A stretch of 64,000 nucleotides of DNA from Hybos culiciformis (GCA_964007475.1 OZ023275.1:39799381-39863380), one strand, 5' to 3'; shown: positions 1 through 14,338, counted from the stretch's first letter. Notes: generated from the letters alone by a model not told the origin. Translations and numbers: made by a program.

Positions 1-2334
1 AGTCTACAAGTATAATAAGAAATGTCAAATAAAAATTTTCCCAACAAAAAGTTACTGAATGTTATTTCATTTGCTTTTGACAGATTCTAGTTTTTGATTT
101 TTTACGGGGGGGAAAAGTTTAAGGTGAAGACTTTTCGAAACTTTCCAAACGCAATATATTTATTTTGACTTTTATTCTTATGATACAAATAAATATTGAA
201 ATAATAGTATTTGTTTTGAAACAGTCCGGTTTATAATATAGTACAAACTTTAGTTATAGATTTGTAATTGGAATTTGGTCCGGTTGATATTTCTGTTTTA
301 GTTCACATTTTGGATAGATTCCACAAAATACATATGCGCAACAGTTAAAAAAGATACTTAACTATTTCCCTCTAAGGGAAAAAAATTAAATGAAAAAAAT
401 TATTTAAAAATTAATAAATAATTTTACCAAAATTAAATTTAAAAATAAATTATTCTGGTCATCTGAAATTTCTAATCATTTATCAGTAAAATTCTAAACA
501 ACGACCGAAAAGTTTTTAAATTTGCAAAAAAGAAACTTTGTTTTTAGAAAATATTAAGGGATTAAGGAATTATCCCTTTTTTTTTAGCGGAAAAAGAAAA
601 AGTTTTTTGTTTTTTACGGCCTAAAGTATGATTTTCCAAACTTTTCGATACCTTATATTTCATCATCATCATCATGGGCTCATGTCATTGAAGTTAATCC
701 TGTGAGAAAATAATTAATTTCAAATGAAAGTAGGTATGGCAAGTTAAAAAACAACAAAAAAAATATTCTTATTATTATGCGTTAAGGTAGTGTGTTTTTT
801 CTTTACTGTCTTATCATCCAAACATCTTTTGCTAAATTAGTTAAGGACGTGTGCAAGGTGAAAAACATGAACTGTATACTAATTTTTTTTATAAGAATTT
901 CCTCCTTATTTGCTTTTAAAGGTTTTTATATTTTTTGTTTTTATATTTAGTTTTTTTTTATTTTTAACAGAATACAGAAACCAAAAGTTAGTCCAAGTGT
1001 TAAATTTGATAAAAATTATAATAATCGTAATAATATTCAGTAAAGAAAGAAAAGATAAATATAAAATATATAAATTAAAAGTTGAAGAAAACAAAACCAA
1101 AAAAAAAAAATGAAAAAGGTTAGCAAATATTAATTTTTTTTTTTTCACGAACACACCACTATATACATTCATTTTTTTGTTTAATTTTATTACAGAGAAG
1201 GTATACATCTACTACTATGTACATACAACAAAAAGGAAACAATATAAGGCTTCAGGATATAAGAAATTTTTTGTTAATTAAAAAATTTGAAGCTGCAAAA
1301 AATAAATTTTTTTTTTTATGTGGACTTGTATACTTTTGATTTGGTTATTCCTTTTTTTTTTTTGAGAAAGAATTTAATTTTGTTTTCACAGTTTTTATAA
1401 TAAAAATCATAATGTCATTCAGTTAAAAGCTTGAAGCTATAGAATTCATAAACGATAGTCGTAGATAACATTTTAAAGTTCAATTACGGAAGCAGTAGTT
1501 AATTTTATCAGTAGTGCTCTTAGTTGTACGGTTGTAAACCTTTAATCTAACATTTACACAAATTTGTACAATAATAAGATTTTTTTCTCTGTCATAATTA
1601 TCATGTACATTAAATATTATACTTTTCGTAATTTGGAGACACAACCAAATAGAAAATTAAATCTATGTAAATATATATTTTATTTAATTTTAATTAAGCG
1701 TCCTAATGAGAAGAAAATTTCTAAAGAAAATTGACAATCAGCACGAATACACATGTAATAATTATATTCTTTTATTTCTCTAGTGTATTTATGCGAGACC
1801 ATATAAAATATAAAATTATAAATATAACAAATTTTGCCGTAATATATATAAAAAAAAAACATAAATATGTATGTATAAAATTTATGTTAATATAAAGTCA
1901 AAATAAACAACTTATGATTAGTGAAAATTCTAATTAACATCCTTTTTCAAATATTTATACACTTTTTCAATTTCCGTGTAATTCTTTGCATTAATTAAAA
2001 TATATTTTTTTTTTAAATAAATATATAATGCAGCAGAGAGAAACATCATTAAAATTTCTATTTGTAAACAACGAAAATGAAAAATGTTTCGATTTTATTT
2101 TTACACGTAATTTTAAATAAATTAAAAGTAGTTTTTTTGCAAACTTTACAACTAAAATTTTGTGTAGTTGAAAAAATATTGTGCACAAGTTAATATAATT
2201 TCATGTAAAGTTTATCTTTGAGAATCCCGGAAATTTTAAGTTTACATAAATTGCAGAAATGTAACATAAGATTAAGATAAAAATAAAAAAACGCACAATT
2301 AATATTTTTAAACCTCAAATATCAAAATTGAGTA
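1..2334. other. No gene seen: AT-rich noncoding
   Basis: Poly-A/T tracts, a (CAT)5 run and short open frames of K/N/F/I composition only. Probably intron or intergenic. Confidence 0.6.
661..675. repeat. (CAT)5 microsatellite
   Basis: CATCATCATCATCAT in AT-rich DNA; a related ATC run occurs at about 40590-40602. Confidence 0.9.
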
Positions 2335-2421
2335 TTAATAACAACCTGAAAAGATATTATGTTCAACCTCACATGCTGTACAAGAAATTACATCGACAGG
2401 ATCAAAACAATTATTTAGTTC
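2335..2421 (-). other. Possible terminal coding exon (28 codons plus stop), weak
   Basis: After a GTTAG|GAA junction on the minus strand there is an open frame with unusually balanced codons, including FDPVDVISCTACEVEH, ending at TAA 2335. It starts in phase 0, the phase left after the 219-nt exon plus the 34- and 17-nt candidates. Against it: the acceptor lacks a pyrimidine tract and a clear branch site, and a plus-strand frame is also open here. The gene may instead continue beyond the left edge of the window. Confidence 0.15.
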
Positions 2422-5400
2422 CTAACATTTTCAAGTCGCTTCTACTATTTGTTATTCAACAATTTTGCACATCTAAAGTAAAATTAAGACACAACTTTTA
2501 GCTTTCAACATTAAAAAAAGTACTGCCATGCTGTTTGAAATATGACAATAAAGTTTTTCTTTTTGGTTTTGATAATCAAATTAAAAAATAGAAATTTTAG
2601 CTTCTGTAACTTTAACTTTAATTTGTAAATCGTAAAAAGGATTTTTAAAAATGATAAAAATAGATATAAATATAATTTTTTTTTGATACATTTTCCAATG
2701 TATACTCTAAAGCGCACATGCATAAGAATTTTCCGATTTATTTTTAGTTCAATGTTAATTCAATGAAAATTTTTATTAGTTGATATGGAAACTGAATATT
2801 TCCTTGTTACGTCTTTAGACTATTTTACTTTTTCCAATATTTATAATAATTTAATAACATATTAATAATTCCTAAATCCTATTATACTAAATTCAAGTTC
2901 TTTTAAGATTCTTAAGAATGTAACTAAAGACAAATTTTCGAAACATTATATTTTGTGAAAATATTGCACGAAAAATATATAAAACTAATGGTCAAGTTCG
3001 ATCAAAAGAATTTGATGAACATTTCGTCTTCATTCGTATTATATATACAAAAATATGTTTCATCAAATTTATTTTATGCTATTTTTTTTTCTGTAAAAAC
3101 CATTAGCATTAAAATAAAAGGGTTCTTCATACTTTGTTAAATATAGTAAACAAATTTGTGAAAAAAAAATTCAGGACTCGCATTAAGTAGATTTCGAAGG
3201 GATTTAGTATTCTTTAACACAGAATTTCTTTTATATAAATATATGTGTATATACAATTTCCAATTAAAATGGAATTACAAAATATAATTGAAATTTTGTA
3301 AGAGAAAATTGAAATAAAAAAATAAAAAAATAAAAAAAATAAAAAATTAAAACTCAATACATAGGTTCGTTCCTACATAAAAATTTCATGCTATAAACAT
3401 TTTATAATACTATTTACTTTTTTATTTACAATTTATTTCAATTTAAATATCATATTACGATATTAAATTACATCATTAAAATTTCAAGAAGGAATTCTCT
3501 CAGTTAACATAATTTATATGAAAGCACATTATGTTGAAAAAAAAAAAGAAAAAAAAGTTAAACAACATTGATGAATATGTTCCAAAGTGTCTTGTCTATG
3601 TGAAGTTGAAAATATTTAGTCTTTTGAACTACACATATGCGGTATCGTTGAAGGAAAGCTTATTTTTTTATTTAGTTATTTTTTTTTTCAATTAATATGA
3701 TAATAATAATAAAGAGGATTTCTTTTTCTTGTAATATGTAGTTTCTGTACAACTTGACGGTTACATGATTTCATGCCAGTGGAATTTTGAAATATATGAA
3801 TTTATGCACATATAGTTATAGAGTAATTGAAATTTTCATTATTAAATAAGTTCTTTTCATTGCAAAAATCGATTAAATAGGTACTAACTTGTTCCGCTGC
3901 AAAAAACTTGTATTTTTAATCAACCTCATTTGACATTGTTTGCTTTTAAAACATAACTTTAAAATACAAGAACTTTGCGCAACTTCAATTCAGCAATGTA
4001 CGATTTATACATGAACTGAATATACTTATGGATTATATCTACGGAATTTTAACAGAATTCTTATAATTGCCTGTTCCCAGTAAAAAAAAAACTCTTTTCT
4101 TGTATACACTATTTTATATAAATCAAATTTCAGAAGTTTTCCAGAAACACCTTGCTAAGATAAAATTTTTCCAAGAAAAAATTCCGAAAGTTTTATTTTT
4201 ATACATGTATACGGAATCATTTTCCATTTTCCTGAAATTTTTTATCATAATGAATTTCAATATCAATTAATTTATTTTTGAAATGTTAGACAAAAAAAAA
4301 TGAAATGAATGAAATAAAAAATTTTTCTCAGGTCATGAAATGAAATTGAGAAAAAAGAATTCGTAAATAATATTTTTTGTAAAAGAGACAAGTTTTGAAG
4401 TTTTTTTGTCAAGTGAAGAAAATAAATTGCAAACAGAAATAAATTCCCATTAATTTTAATTTTGAATCCACTTTTGGTGATGGCATTTTCTTCTTTTTTT
4501 ATTTTTTATTTATATTTATTTTTTTATTTAGTGCTGCAGAACAAAAATAAATAATGTTATTTTTAGGTAATGTGAATTCTTAAATATTTAATGTTTTAAT
4601 ATGATGAGTGTGTACGAAAATTATTCATATATATATGATTCATATTTTGTAGAAAGTGCAAAGAAAATTTTGTAGAGAGGTTTAAGAAAACTCAAGCCTC
4701 AATTTTAAGATCACATAATAATTTGTTTTCGAACAAACCGACAGAATATCTGCCAAACAAATTTATCGCGATTTATAGCAATAAAAAAGGTTATTCTTCA
4801 CAAAAAATATAAATTTGAATTTAAAATAATAAAAAATATAAGAAAAACTGTCAGATTTGAAGGAGGAATTTTATTTTTAAATTATGATTTTCCGCAGTTT
4901 TTGGGGGTTAGTTGTGATCTGGTGTGATGAAGGATAGTCATATCCGAAAAAGTTTACATAAAAAGGAAACATCCGATTTAATTTCGAATCAAAGTCGCAA
5001 TTGATAATAAATATTCAAGTATCATTTTTACTATGAAGAGAACAACATTTTTAAATTTTTTCTCTTGATAACACTTCTACTAATGGTGTAACCTTTTCAT
5101 AAAATAAAATATCCAATTTGGTTCAGAAACAAATTCATAAAGAAATATGTGAAAATTTCTTCTTCTTGTGTATAGAACATATTTTTTGATTAATTTTTTT
5201 TTAAATTATTTTATTTTATATTTCTGTTTCTCAATTTATATATTTTTATAAATACATATTGATTTTAAATTATTAGAAAATATTTTGTTATTTTTCTTCA
5301 AATTAATCACAAACATTTAATCATTCACTTTTGGTGGTGAATTGCAAGGAGTTTAAAAATTTCTTTACATCTGAACTCTTTGGAAGTCTCAGTTGGATTA

Positions 5401-6108
5401 AATGTATGATATTTCTATTTCTATGTACCCTGAATATAATGTTGGTTGAAAAAAAATTTGTACCACTGTGTATCTTGAAAAAAAAAAACAAACAAACGTT
5501 CAGTTTTAGGTATTAACATTTTAAAATATATGCAGGCCTGAACTGATTTCCATCCAATTTCTGTGTTAAATTTTATAAACATTTTCTTGGTGAATTCTAT
5601 ATGGTGGTAACAAAAACTTGGCTGGAATAAACTAGATGGCAAAATAAATTTAATTTTTACTGAATGGTAATAAGGGTATAATTAAAAAAATACAAGGCTT
5701 CAAGAACTACTATATAAAAGTTTAAAATCCTTTACAAATGAGTCTTAGTATTGGTATATATACATTTCATTTTTTTACCATGATGCATATTGCAGGTAAT
5801 ACTTTTCTCTTCTTTGATTGAGAATAATATACTGGAGGCAAAATGCTTGGCACACAAACAAAAAATAAATAGTAGAAAAACATTATTAAATTAATCCTGA
5901 AGTTAAAAAAAAATAATAATAATACATGTTTAAATATGAAAATAAAATAATGGTTAACAATAATTCATCGTCCTTTGTTTTTATAGTGATTAAAAAAAAA
6001 CAAAAAAAAATATAATTTAACGCGTAAAGTATAGTTATTATGAAATGTTTCGATTCGTCGAATTGAATAAAAATTTTCCATTAAAATGATTAAATACAAA
6101 ACACTTAC
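2422..6108. other. No gene seen: AT-rich noncoding
   Basis: An (AATAAAA)n-like run lies near 3310-3345. The open frames here have chance AT-rich composition. No RNA gene or transposon end recognised. Confidence 0.6.
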
Positions 6109-6125
6109 AATTTCTATTGCAAGCA
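6109..6125 (-). other. Candidate 17-nt microexon
   Basis: The minus strand shows a CTAAT branch site (6154-6150), a tract ending TTCTTTTTTACAG, 17 nt (TGCTTGCAATAGAAATT), then GTAAGTGTT as donor. 34 nt (24219-24252) plus 17 nt equals 51, so the two segments together keep the frame of the 29304-29522 exon, and that frame has no stop through either. One extra AG sits between the branch site and the acceptor, which weakens the call. Strand, signals and phase fit one long minus-strand gene; no transcript evidence is available. Confidence 0.3.
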
Positions 6126-9100
6126 CTGTAAAAAAGAACTCGTTGGAAAATTAGCTATAACCATATATAAAGTTATAACTAAAGCTACATTTTTTTCTCT
6201 GGTAGCATGTGCTGTAAATCTTGCGTTAATTATTAAATACATAATAACCCGTCCAAACATGAAATGTAGCAAAAATGAATTGTAGCAAAATTTGCTACTC
6301 AATAATTGTTTTTAGCGAAAAATAAATAACAAAAACAATTTTCTTTACAATATGAGTTTCTAAATTGTTTCTAACAAATATTGCTATAGTCATATTGAAG
6401 AGTAAAACTGTTAGCCATTAATCCTTATTACGACAAATAGCCAATTTTGTTAACGTCATCCACTAGTTCGATTTGAACTATATAGCAAAAAATTTGCAGA
6501 AAATATATCAAAAAAATAAGAAACTCAACTTTGAATGTGAATTCATGAATTCTGAAAATTTTGTAAAATGTTGTTCTGAACAACTATCTAAACTTAATTG
6601 AAACAATTTCGTTTTTAAATACCATTATTAAATACCATTTTGTGATTGATACAAGTAACATCATTTTGAACCCATATTCTCCATTGAAGAAACCAGATTT
6701 TTAATAAAATATTTTTTGAAGAAAATATATTTCTTCCAGAAAACTAATCATTTTAATTTTTTATTTATTGGAAACATAGGTTTTTTTTAAGTAACTTTTT
6801 GTATTCATTTCTATCAATAACCCAAAAAAAGGATTTATGTCCTCATTCATTAGGAGAAGCATTTAATATTTCACAAAAATTTTTTTGGCAAAAAAAAAAG
6901 TATAAGCTCACATTTAGTGTCTACTATTTTTCCCATCAACCGAGAATGAATGATAGAAACGAATAATAAAAACTATAGCTCTAATTTTAAAAATTTTTTT
7001 TGATCTGCTAGATTTTGTATTTGACAATAAAATATTAAAACCCAATATTTTTTAATTTTTTTTCAACTATCATCCTTTTTCACTGACGGTTGAATGATTT
7101 TCCCATTAAAGGAATGTGAAAATAATATAATTTTTTTTTTCTAATGAAAAAGGAAAACGCATAAAAGGAAATTCAGACATTTTTCATTGGATTTTCATTT
7201 TATATTTGCGGTTCTGTTCAATTTTTATTTCTTCTCTTTGTTATCATGTCTAGCTCTATCATTATTTTTTTTGTGTGTTTTTTAATTCCAATATAAAAAT
7301 GATACAAAATAAAAAAAGAAAAGAAAAACAAAAAAATCGAAAACAAAACCATAAACCCTGACATATATTGGGATAAAAAAGGATTTACGCATGTCCTTCA
7401 GACAAATACCTAAAATGAAAGGAAAAAAAAAAATGAAATAAAAATAAAATTATACAAAATATGTAAACTTTTTGTTGTCATTTTCTAATTTTATTTTTCT
7501 TCTTTTTTATACATATATTATATATATGTTTATATGTAAAAATAATAATAAAAAAGAAAATGTTACTGAAATGGATTTTAATTTACGAGAGAATTTATTA
7601 TATGATTCCCTTTAGAGATTCTCATTTTAATTTAACTAAGTATAGAGATTTACATCGAAATGATTTCATTTCTAACTATTACAGATTTTTTTTCTTTTTT
7701 TTTTTTTGAAATTTTCTTTTAATTTGATGGGAGAACGTTATATATATAATTCAATTGAAGGACAAATGGTTAACTATGTGTTAGAATTTTAATAGATTTT
7801 AATATATAGAATTCCTCGATACATATAAATTCTTATTTAATTTAGTTCTAATGGTACAGATTTTTGCTTTTAATGTACCATTAGAAAATTCAGAATATTT
7901 GAGCTGTGATTGCAATGCAGAGAAAAAAAAAATATTAAGATTTTAAATAATTTAAAAGTCTTATAAAAGCAAAATCTTTCATCGAATCAACAAAATCCCA
8001 GAATATTCAATTCTTTTATTCTCACTCACTTCGATATAATCACAAGAATTCAAATTGAATTTAAATAGGAATTTTTTTGTTTTTATTTTTACCTGTAATA
8101 CTATCTCAAGTACTACACATATTGTATATAGAAAATTTGTGACTGACTGATTTAATGTGCATAAAATTTAACAAGACAATAATAGAAAAGATTTTGTAGA
8201 AATAGAATATAAATAATTTTCTTACGAACCAGTTTCCCCCAAAAAAAAAAATATAAAATTCAATGTGTAACAAAGATTTATTTTTTTTTCCTATCCTTTT
8301 CATGTTTTCCATAATAAAATATTAATATTTTTTAAAACATGATTTTTATTTTAAAGTTATGCAATTCTTTTGGGATTAAATTTTTTTTTTTTTTTGTTTT
8401 TTGACATGTACTACTCATTCAAGTGTAAGAAAAAAAAATAATAAAAATTTTAAGTTAATTTTTAAAAAATATCTAAAATTATGAAAATACTGATTATTAC
8501 ACGTATATTTTTTCATATAAATTTATATCTATATGTACTTATTTAAGGAAAAGAAAAAAAAAAACATTATTCTAATAAGAATCAGGCTCAAAAGTTTTTC
8601 TGAAATCAACTTTGACACCTTAGAGATTATATATATAAAAAAAAAGGATTAATCCTTTTATTTTTTTCCTTTTTCTTACAAGGGAAATATAATTTTGACA
8701 AATGAATTATATTAAAGTTCATACATTTGGGATATTGGATTTATATGCTTTAAATTAAAATATATCTCATACAACTTTTAGATTCTTTGAAAGAAATGTT
8801 TACTAATGTGAGATTTTGAGTATAATATCCCATTAAATATATTTTCATTTAAAGAATATTTAAATTTTAAATTTCCACTTAATGATTTGAAAAAAAAAAT
8901 TCATATATAAAATGATTGATGTCTGTATTATAATGTTAATTGTTTGAATTGTTATAAAATGATAAAGAGGTTCGATATAAGTCGAATAAATTAAATGAAG
9001 TTTGTAACTGATATTCGAAGTATCATCTTTTCGTAGATTCGAAATATTATCATTCGTCTATAGAAGAAGATGAAGTGTTAAGCTACACAAAAAATCATCG

Positions 9101-10283
9101 TTCTATCGAAAAAATTTGTCATAAATTAGTAAAAAAAAATAAAAGTGAATGAACTCGTAACCTATTTGAGTATATCATTTTCAAATTGTTCAATTTAATT
9201 CTTTCTATTACGAAAAAAAAAAAAAAACAAGAGCATCATTCACTTTATAAAACAGCATAAAAAAATTATCTTAAAAAAAAAATCTCCATTTATAGATTTA
9301 TTTTACCGAAGAGAAAATTTTTTTTTTTATTTTGTATATAGAAGATAAATGCCAAGAATAAGTAAAATTTTTATAAATATATTACACCCTCAAGAAAAAA
9401 GTTAAGGTGTTTAAAGGAATAAATAATTCAAAGAATTTGCACGAAAACAAAAATTTATGTAATAGGTGTATGTACATTACTATGTAATACACAGGTATGG
9501 TATAAGAACGATGTATAACATACATATTTTCTCCCCAAAAAAATAAATATATATATATATATATATATATCTTTCAATCAGCCAATTTTAGTTAAGTGTG
9601 TAATATTCTCAAGAGATTTGATGTCCTTTTAAAAATATATAAAGTAAAAAAAAAAAAAAAATGTTGTTCGTTAAATTTAACTTAAAAAGCGTCACCTGGA
9701 TTTTTATACTAACTATATGAATATATTTAAGAATTTATAATGAATAAATAATATTATTATTAATTTAATGAAATTTAGTGGAAACCGTCATTAAATGGCA
9801 AAAATGATAATTTTTTGACTTTGACAATAATTTTAATTTAGAACTTCATTAGCTTGCTCAACCTTTGATTTTAAAAGGAGGTACATGTATACAAACATCT
9901 TTATTACGAACACTGCATTGAAAAAGGGCTTACTATTCGTACATTTGGTTTTCTTTCTTCACATTTTTGAAAATAATTATTTTGATACGAGCTTGAAAAA
10001 ATTGATTTTATCTTCAACTGAATGTGTTTCATCCATTGAGGCCGAGAGATATTATATTAACTCATCAGCGCGAGATTTTTTAACCTGAATGTCATGTCCG
10101 CTTATCTATAATTTTCTTACATTGATTAAGCATTTTCAATGTTCTTAAAATAACTTAAATTCTATAAATACTTAGTTTTCTATATCAAACGAATCCACTT
10201 ATTATTTGTTAATATTTTAGTAATTATCTGATACTTGCAAATATTGGATTGTTCATTTTCTTTCATTATTTGTCCATAAAGGA
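6126..10283. other. No gene seen: AT-rich, probable intron
   Basis: Contains an (AT)n run near 9546-9571 and a small hairpin near 6161-6187 (TAGCTATAAC...GTTATAACTAAAGCTA). The 67-codon frame at 9885-10088 has a mixed-composition tail but no splice or family support. Confidence 0.55.
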
Positions 10284-10320
10284 ACTTACCTGTAAATAAA
10301 TAAAATAAGTAAAAATTAGT
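10284..10320 (-). promoter_or_regulatory. Recursive-splicing ratchet site (3' splice site fused to 5' splice site)
   Basis: On the minus strand a pyrimidine-rich tract ends in TTTACAG and is followed at once by GTAAGTTCC, giving CAG|GTAAGT with the junction between 10290 and 10289. A perfect CTAAT branch-site match lies about 26 nt upstream (10319-10315). No other AG occurs for about 70 nt upstream of the junction, a long AG-exclusion zone. These are the hallmarks known for zero-length-exon ratchet points in long insect introns. It lies on the same strand as the 29304-29522 exon and about 19 kb downstream of its donor, exactly where such a site would be useful. Alternative: an ordinary cryptic acceptor next to a chance donor. 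Confidence 0.5.
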
Positions 10321-10882
10321 TTTTGGTTTTTTTGTATGGTTAAAAAAATTTATTTAATAGACTTGTTTAATAGAACTTAATTTAGTGACATTAATGCTTT
10401 TGACACTTTTTTGTCTTATAATTTACAGACCAACTAAGAGTAGACCATCAACAGCCCACACATTATTATCACATCACAATAATATACCATCATAAAAGTT
10501 TAATTTTTTTTTCATTTTTCTTTAATCGTTTAATGATTAAATGCTTATTGATTTACCAAAAAAAAAAAAGAAAAGATTTACTTAAATTAAATAATATAGT
10601 TAGTATATAGGAAAAAATAAATAAATCAATCATCTGAAAATTTTCTCAGATTTTTCCAAAGCAAAATGTACACTATACTATATCTATATATATATCTATA
10701 TTAGGTAATAAAAAAAAACTTCATGTTTTCTAATACATTTGGCACCACCCATCATAATCACAAAGATATTATCTCTGGTTTTTTTTTCCCCTGATTCGAT
10801 TCATAAGAAGGACTCATAAATTATAGAGAATATATTTTTTCAAAAAAAAAAAAAAGAATAAATAAAGACAGAAAGAATATAC

Positions 10883-10960
10883 AGTACCTCATAAAGGAAG
10901 AATAGGGCCTGTTTTTAGCATTTTCATTTAAGATACTTTAATTTTAAGATACTTCGATCA
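10883..10960 (+). repeat. Dispersed repeat, copy A
   Basis: GTACCTCATAAAGGAAGAA, then GGGCC, then AAGATACTTTAATTTTAAGA and CTTCGATCA. The reverse complement of 32911-32972 matches it end to end except for an internal gap of about 17 nt. The two copies are in opposite orientation 22 kb apart, so this is an interspersed repeat of unknown class. Confidence 0.6.
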
Positions 10961-11014
10961 TATTCAAGGGCTGAACAATTTAGTTTTATACCACACATAA
11001 ATGCAACAATTTTC

Positions 11015-11300
11015 ATCGAAATCCAAACCAGAGCCGTAATCCTTGGGCTCTAACCGCTTTTAAGGTTGCTCTAATTGACATCTATCTTTTCAATACACTA
11101 ATTTTAATCGAAATCCATTAAAAGACTGAAATCAATCTAAAATACAGAAATATATATCTTGGCTGGTTGGGAGCCCAAACCTAAAAATGAACGAGATTGC
11201 ACATATTTTGACATTTAAAGAATTGAAAACGATTGGGTAGTTCATTGTTATAGGCATTTTAGTGGCAGGCGGACGGACGGACATTTAATTAAAAACTATA
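11015..11300. repeat. Probable degenerate interspersed repeat with GGACGGACGGAC tract
   Basis: A block noticeably richer in G+C than its surroundings contains ATTTTCATCGAAATCC, AGAGCCGTAATCCTTGGGCT and, near its end, GCAGGCGGACGGACGGACAT. ATCGAAATCC occurs twice. Phrases of the type CATCGAAATC followed by GGACGGAC are typical of old dispersed repeats in insect genomes. It directly follows dispersed-repeat copy A and may be the same element. The class cannot be named. Confidence 0.4.
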
Positions 11301-12169
11301 GCCCTTTTTTTCAATTTTTGATGGAAAACGTGCTAAAAGTAATCCATGAAAGTTTATGAAACATAAGACAAAAAAAAACTTTAGATATGCTATGAGTGTC
11401 CTATGCATTACACTAAAAACTAAAGTATTTTTATGTATACATTATGTTTATACACTGAGTGTAGATAAAAACTTTTGAATTTTTTTTGGGATTTCTTAGT
11501 CATATTCAGAGTAAAAAACACATATATACATTATATAGGTACTTGAATTTCGTTGTTAAATTTTTATTTTTCCTTATTCTATGAACTTTTTTAATTTTTC
11601 TTTCTCGAAATAGATTTATGTTCAATTTTCCTAGGTTTTCATTTTTTGTTTAATTTTTTTTTTTTGTTTTAACTTTGAAAATAAATTGCATTTTCGCTTT
11701 TCTAGACAAATAAATTATTTATTTTTATATATATGGAAGAGCTAAAAAAAACTTATTTTCTTTTTGTTTATTTTTATTTTTACTTTTTTGTTTGGAAAAA
11801 GAAAAATTTAATATTTAGGATTTAAGGTTAGATAAGCTAGTTATTCTTTTTTTTTTTTGAATAGAAAAGGATATAAGTTAGAAATGCATGAAATTTTGAA
11901 TTTAGAATGCTGAAAAGGAGACAGAAAATTAACAAAAAAAATAATTGGTAATTTAATTAAATTTAATTTTTATTATTTTAACACATAGCTTTGAGTTAAA
12001 ATTTCATCCGAACCAATTGTTGTGTTTACTTAATGTAATTTTCCTTAATTATACTATACAAACATAGTGTAGAAATGAAATACTTTATCTTTATTATATT
12101 TCAATTTAGTGTTGAATTTATTCTTGAAATCAATCTATAACGATAATTTGAAGCATCACCTAATACCGT

Positions 12170-12490
12170 ACCTTGTTCACATTTGAGGTTAAAACTAGTC
12201 TTGAACTCCTCATTTATATAGTTTATATAAAATTTTTTTTACAACAATATTACAAAAAAAGTATTAATTTTATTTTATTTTTTGAAATTACGACAAATTT
12301 GATTTTTCAGAAAAGAAAGCTGTGTACCTAAAATACTGCATAAATCCCTAAATATATAGTAATACCATAAGGTAAAAAATTAAGTAGTTTTAGCTATAAT
12401 TAGTTTCGAACTGTGTCTCGAACAACCACCAAACAAAACTAGTTCTGAGACAAAACTCATTTTAATATCTAAATACGAACCCTGTACATC
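12170..12490. repeat. Possible old MITE with weak inverted ends
   Basis: The left edge reads TACCTTGTTCACATTTGAG; the right edge, reverse-complemented, TACAGGGTTCGTATTTAGA (roughly 12 of 19 alike). Internal ACTAGTCTTGAACT and CTAGTTCTGAGAC add related boxes. The left edge also resembles the ACCTTGTTCGCACTT terminus of the 17432-17813 MITE. Weak and possibly chance. Confidence 0.2.
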
Positions 12491-14338
12491 AGATTAGCAC
12501 TAAACATTTAAAAAATACACAAAACATATTTATTATAAATGACGGTTAATGTTCAAGTAACTTTACATCTTATATTTTTGAAAATTTCTGTAAAGTTTAC
12601 AATATTGAAATAATTTCAATGAAAATTTCTTTTCTTTTATTTGCTTTTATCAAATTTCCTTTCCTTCAAAATGATTTAATACTTTTAATATTAAAATGCA
12701 AAATATTGATAGTTCAGTCATTGACTTCAAGGAAATGAGAATTTTATTGAAAGGAATTTAATGTTATAGGTATTCCAGAGAAATTTTCATAACTTTTTTT
12801 TTCTTTTTTCTTTTTCTTATCTTGTGTATTCAGAAATAAAATGATAAATTTCTTAATATATAACTACAAGTATTCTGAGTAATACGGTATTATAATATTT
12901 AAAATCTATTGGAAAGAAAATCTTCCAGAAGTTATGTGAATGAATTAACCACAAAGTTGATTGTATATTTATTATACAACGTTGAATTTCAGTTAACGTA
13001 TTATATATAATACAAGCTTTAATGTAGAATTATTGATTGTAAAATTTTGAAAGAAATATGTTCGACATTTTGCATTTTGAATTGAAATTCTTATATATTT
13101 TTAATATATTTTGAAAGTATTATCTGCACTTAAGAACTGTGGACAATTTAATCAGTTTTGTATAGTGGTTGATGTTTAAATAACGTAATATAATATTTTT
13201 TGCATTTTGATCTTCGATGTTAATAATAAAATGCAATAATATTATATAAACGACTTTAGTTCAATTTTATGATTATACATATAATTTAAAAATAATCTCC
13301 TGAACAAAAAATTTAATTTCAAAGATAAAATCAAAACTAAATATCTTTTAAAAATTTTTGAAAATAACATTAATAAGATTTTCTAATTTCCTGTTAATAT
13401 TTATGAGACATTTTTCCAATTCTTTTATTTTCAAAGAAATTAATTTTTGTATAAGATAAAGATAGAAAACGTGTACTATAGCGAATGACATTAACTTAGA
13501 AGTATGGAAGTGAATTTTATTACAAATTTTTCAGCATTTTCTCCTTTATGATTAATTTATATTATTTTTACCTGTTAAGGCAGCAACGTTTTGTTTATTG
13601 TTAAGTTTGAAGTGAATTTTAGATTATATACTTTCATCTCTAGTATTCAAATAAATCCTAATTAAATATTAAAAAAAATATACTTATATGCATAATTATG
13701 AATTTTACATAGTACATTTTCTTTGTAATCTCGAGAAATAAAATATTTAAAAATTATCTTCATTATTTCTTTTAAGTTCAACACTTTCATATGTATATTT
13801 ACATTATGAATTAAGGATATAATCAAATATTTGACAAAATTTACAATAGTATTAATATACCACTTATATTTGTAATGAATGTTGTATACATATGTGGAAA
13901 AACTTAAAATAATGTCCATGAATAATTTATTTTTCTTAATTTAAAACTATTATTTGTATAATTTTATAAATGAACTTCAAACTATGCGGTTTTAAATGAA
14001 ATTAGAAGTAAAATTCATCAGTTTCAAGTTTCAAAAACAAATATTTCTATACTCTTGAAAATGTTTATACTTTTTTCACAGTTGAAATAATTTACTCTAA
14101 GACTCTTTATGCTTTTTCATTATTTGTCTTTGCTTACAGTCAACTAATAAATTTACCACAGTTACCTACCATACTTTAATTACTTCGAATCGTAAAATTA
14201 TATCAATAATAATCAAAAATAAGTAAGTATACTATTTCTATTACATAAATTTAATAAAAATGATATATTAAATTTTAAAGAGAAATACTACATAAATTGT
14301 TTCTATTATTTAAATTATTCAAATCGAAATTAAATTAA

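Noticed and set aside
2266..2499. Plus-strand open frame of about 78 codons
   Set aside because: No early ATG and no splice support; it overlaps the minus-strand candidate and its residues are K/N/I/L-rich.
9885..10088. 67-codon plus-strand ORF with IEAERYYINSSARDF near its end
   Set aside because: The tail has mixed composition, but there is no family match, no splice signals, and the minus strand here is the presumed intron strand.
10283..10293. AACTTACCTG resembles the 5' end of U1 snRNA
   Set aside because: The match is only about nine bases and the rest of U1 does not follow. It is the complement of a consensus donor, which is how it is interpreted.
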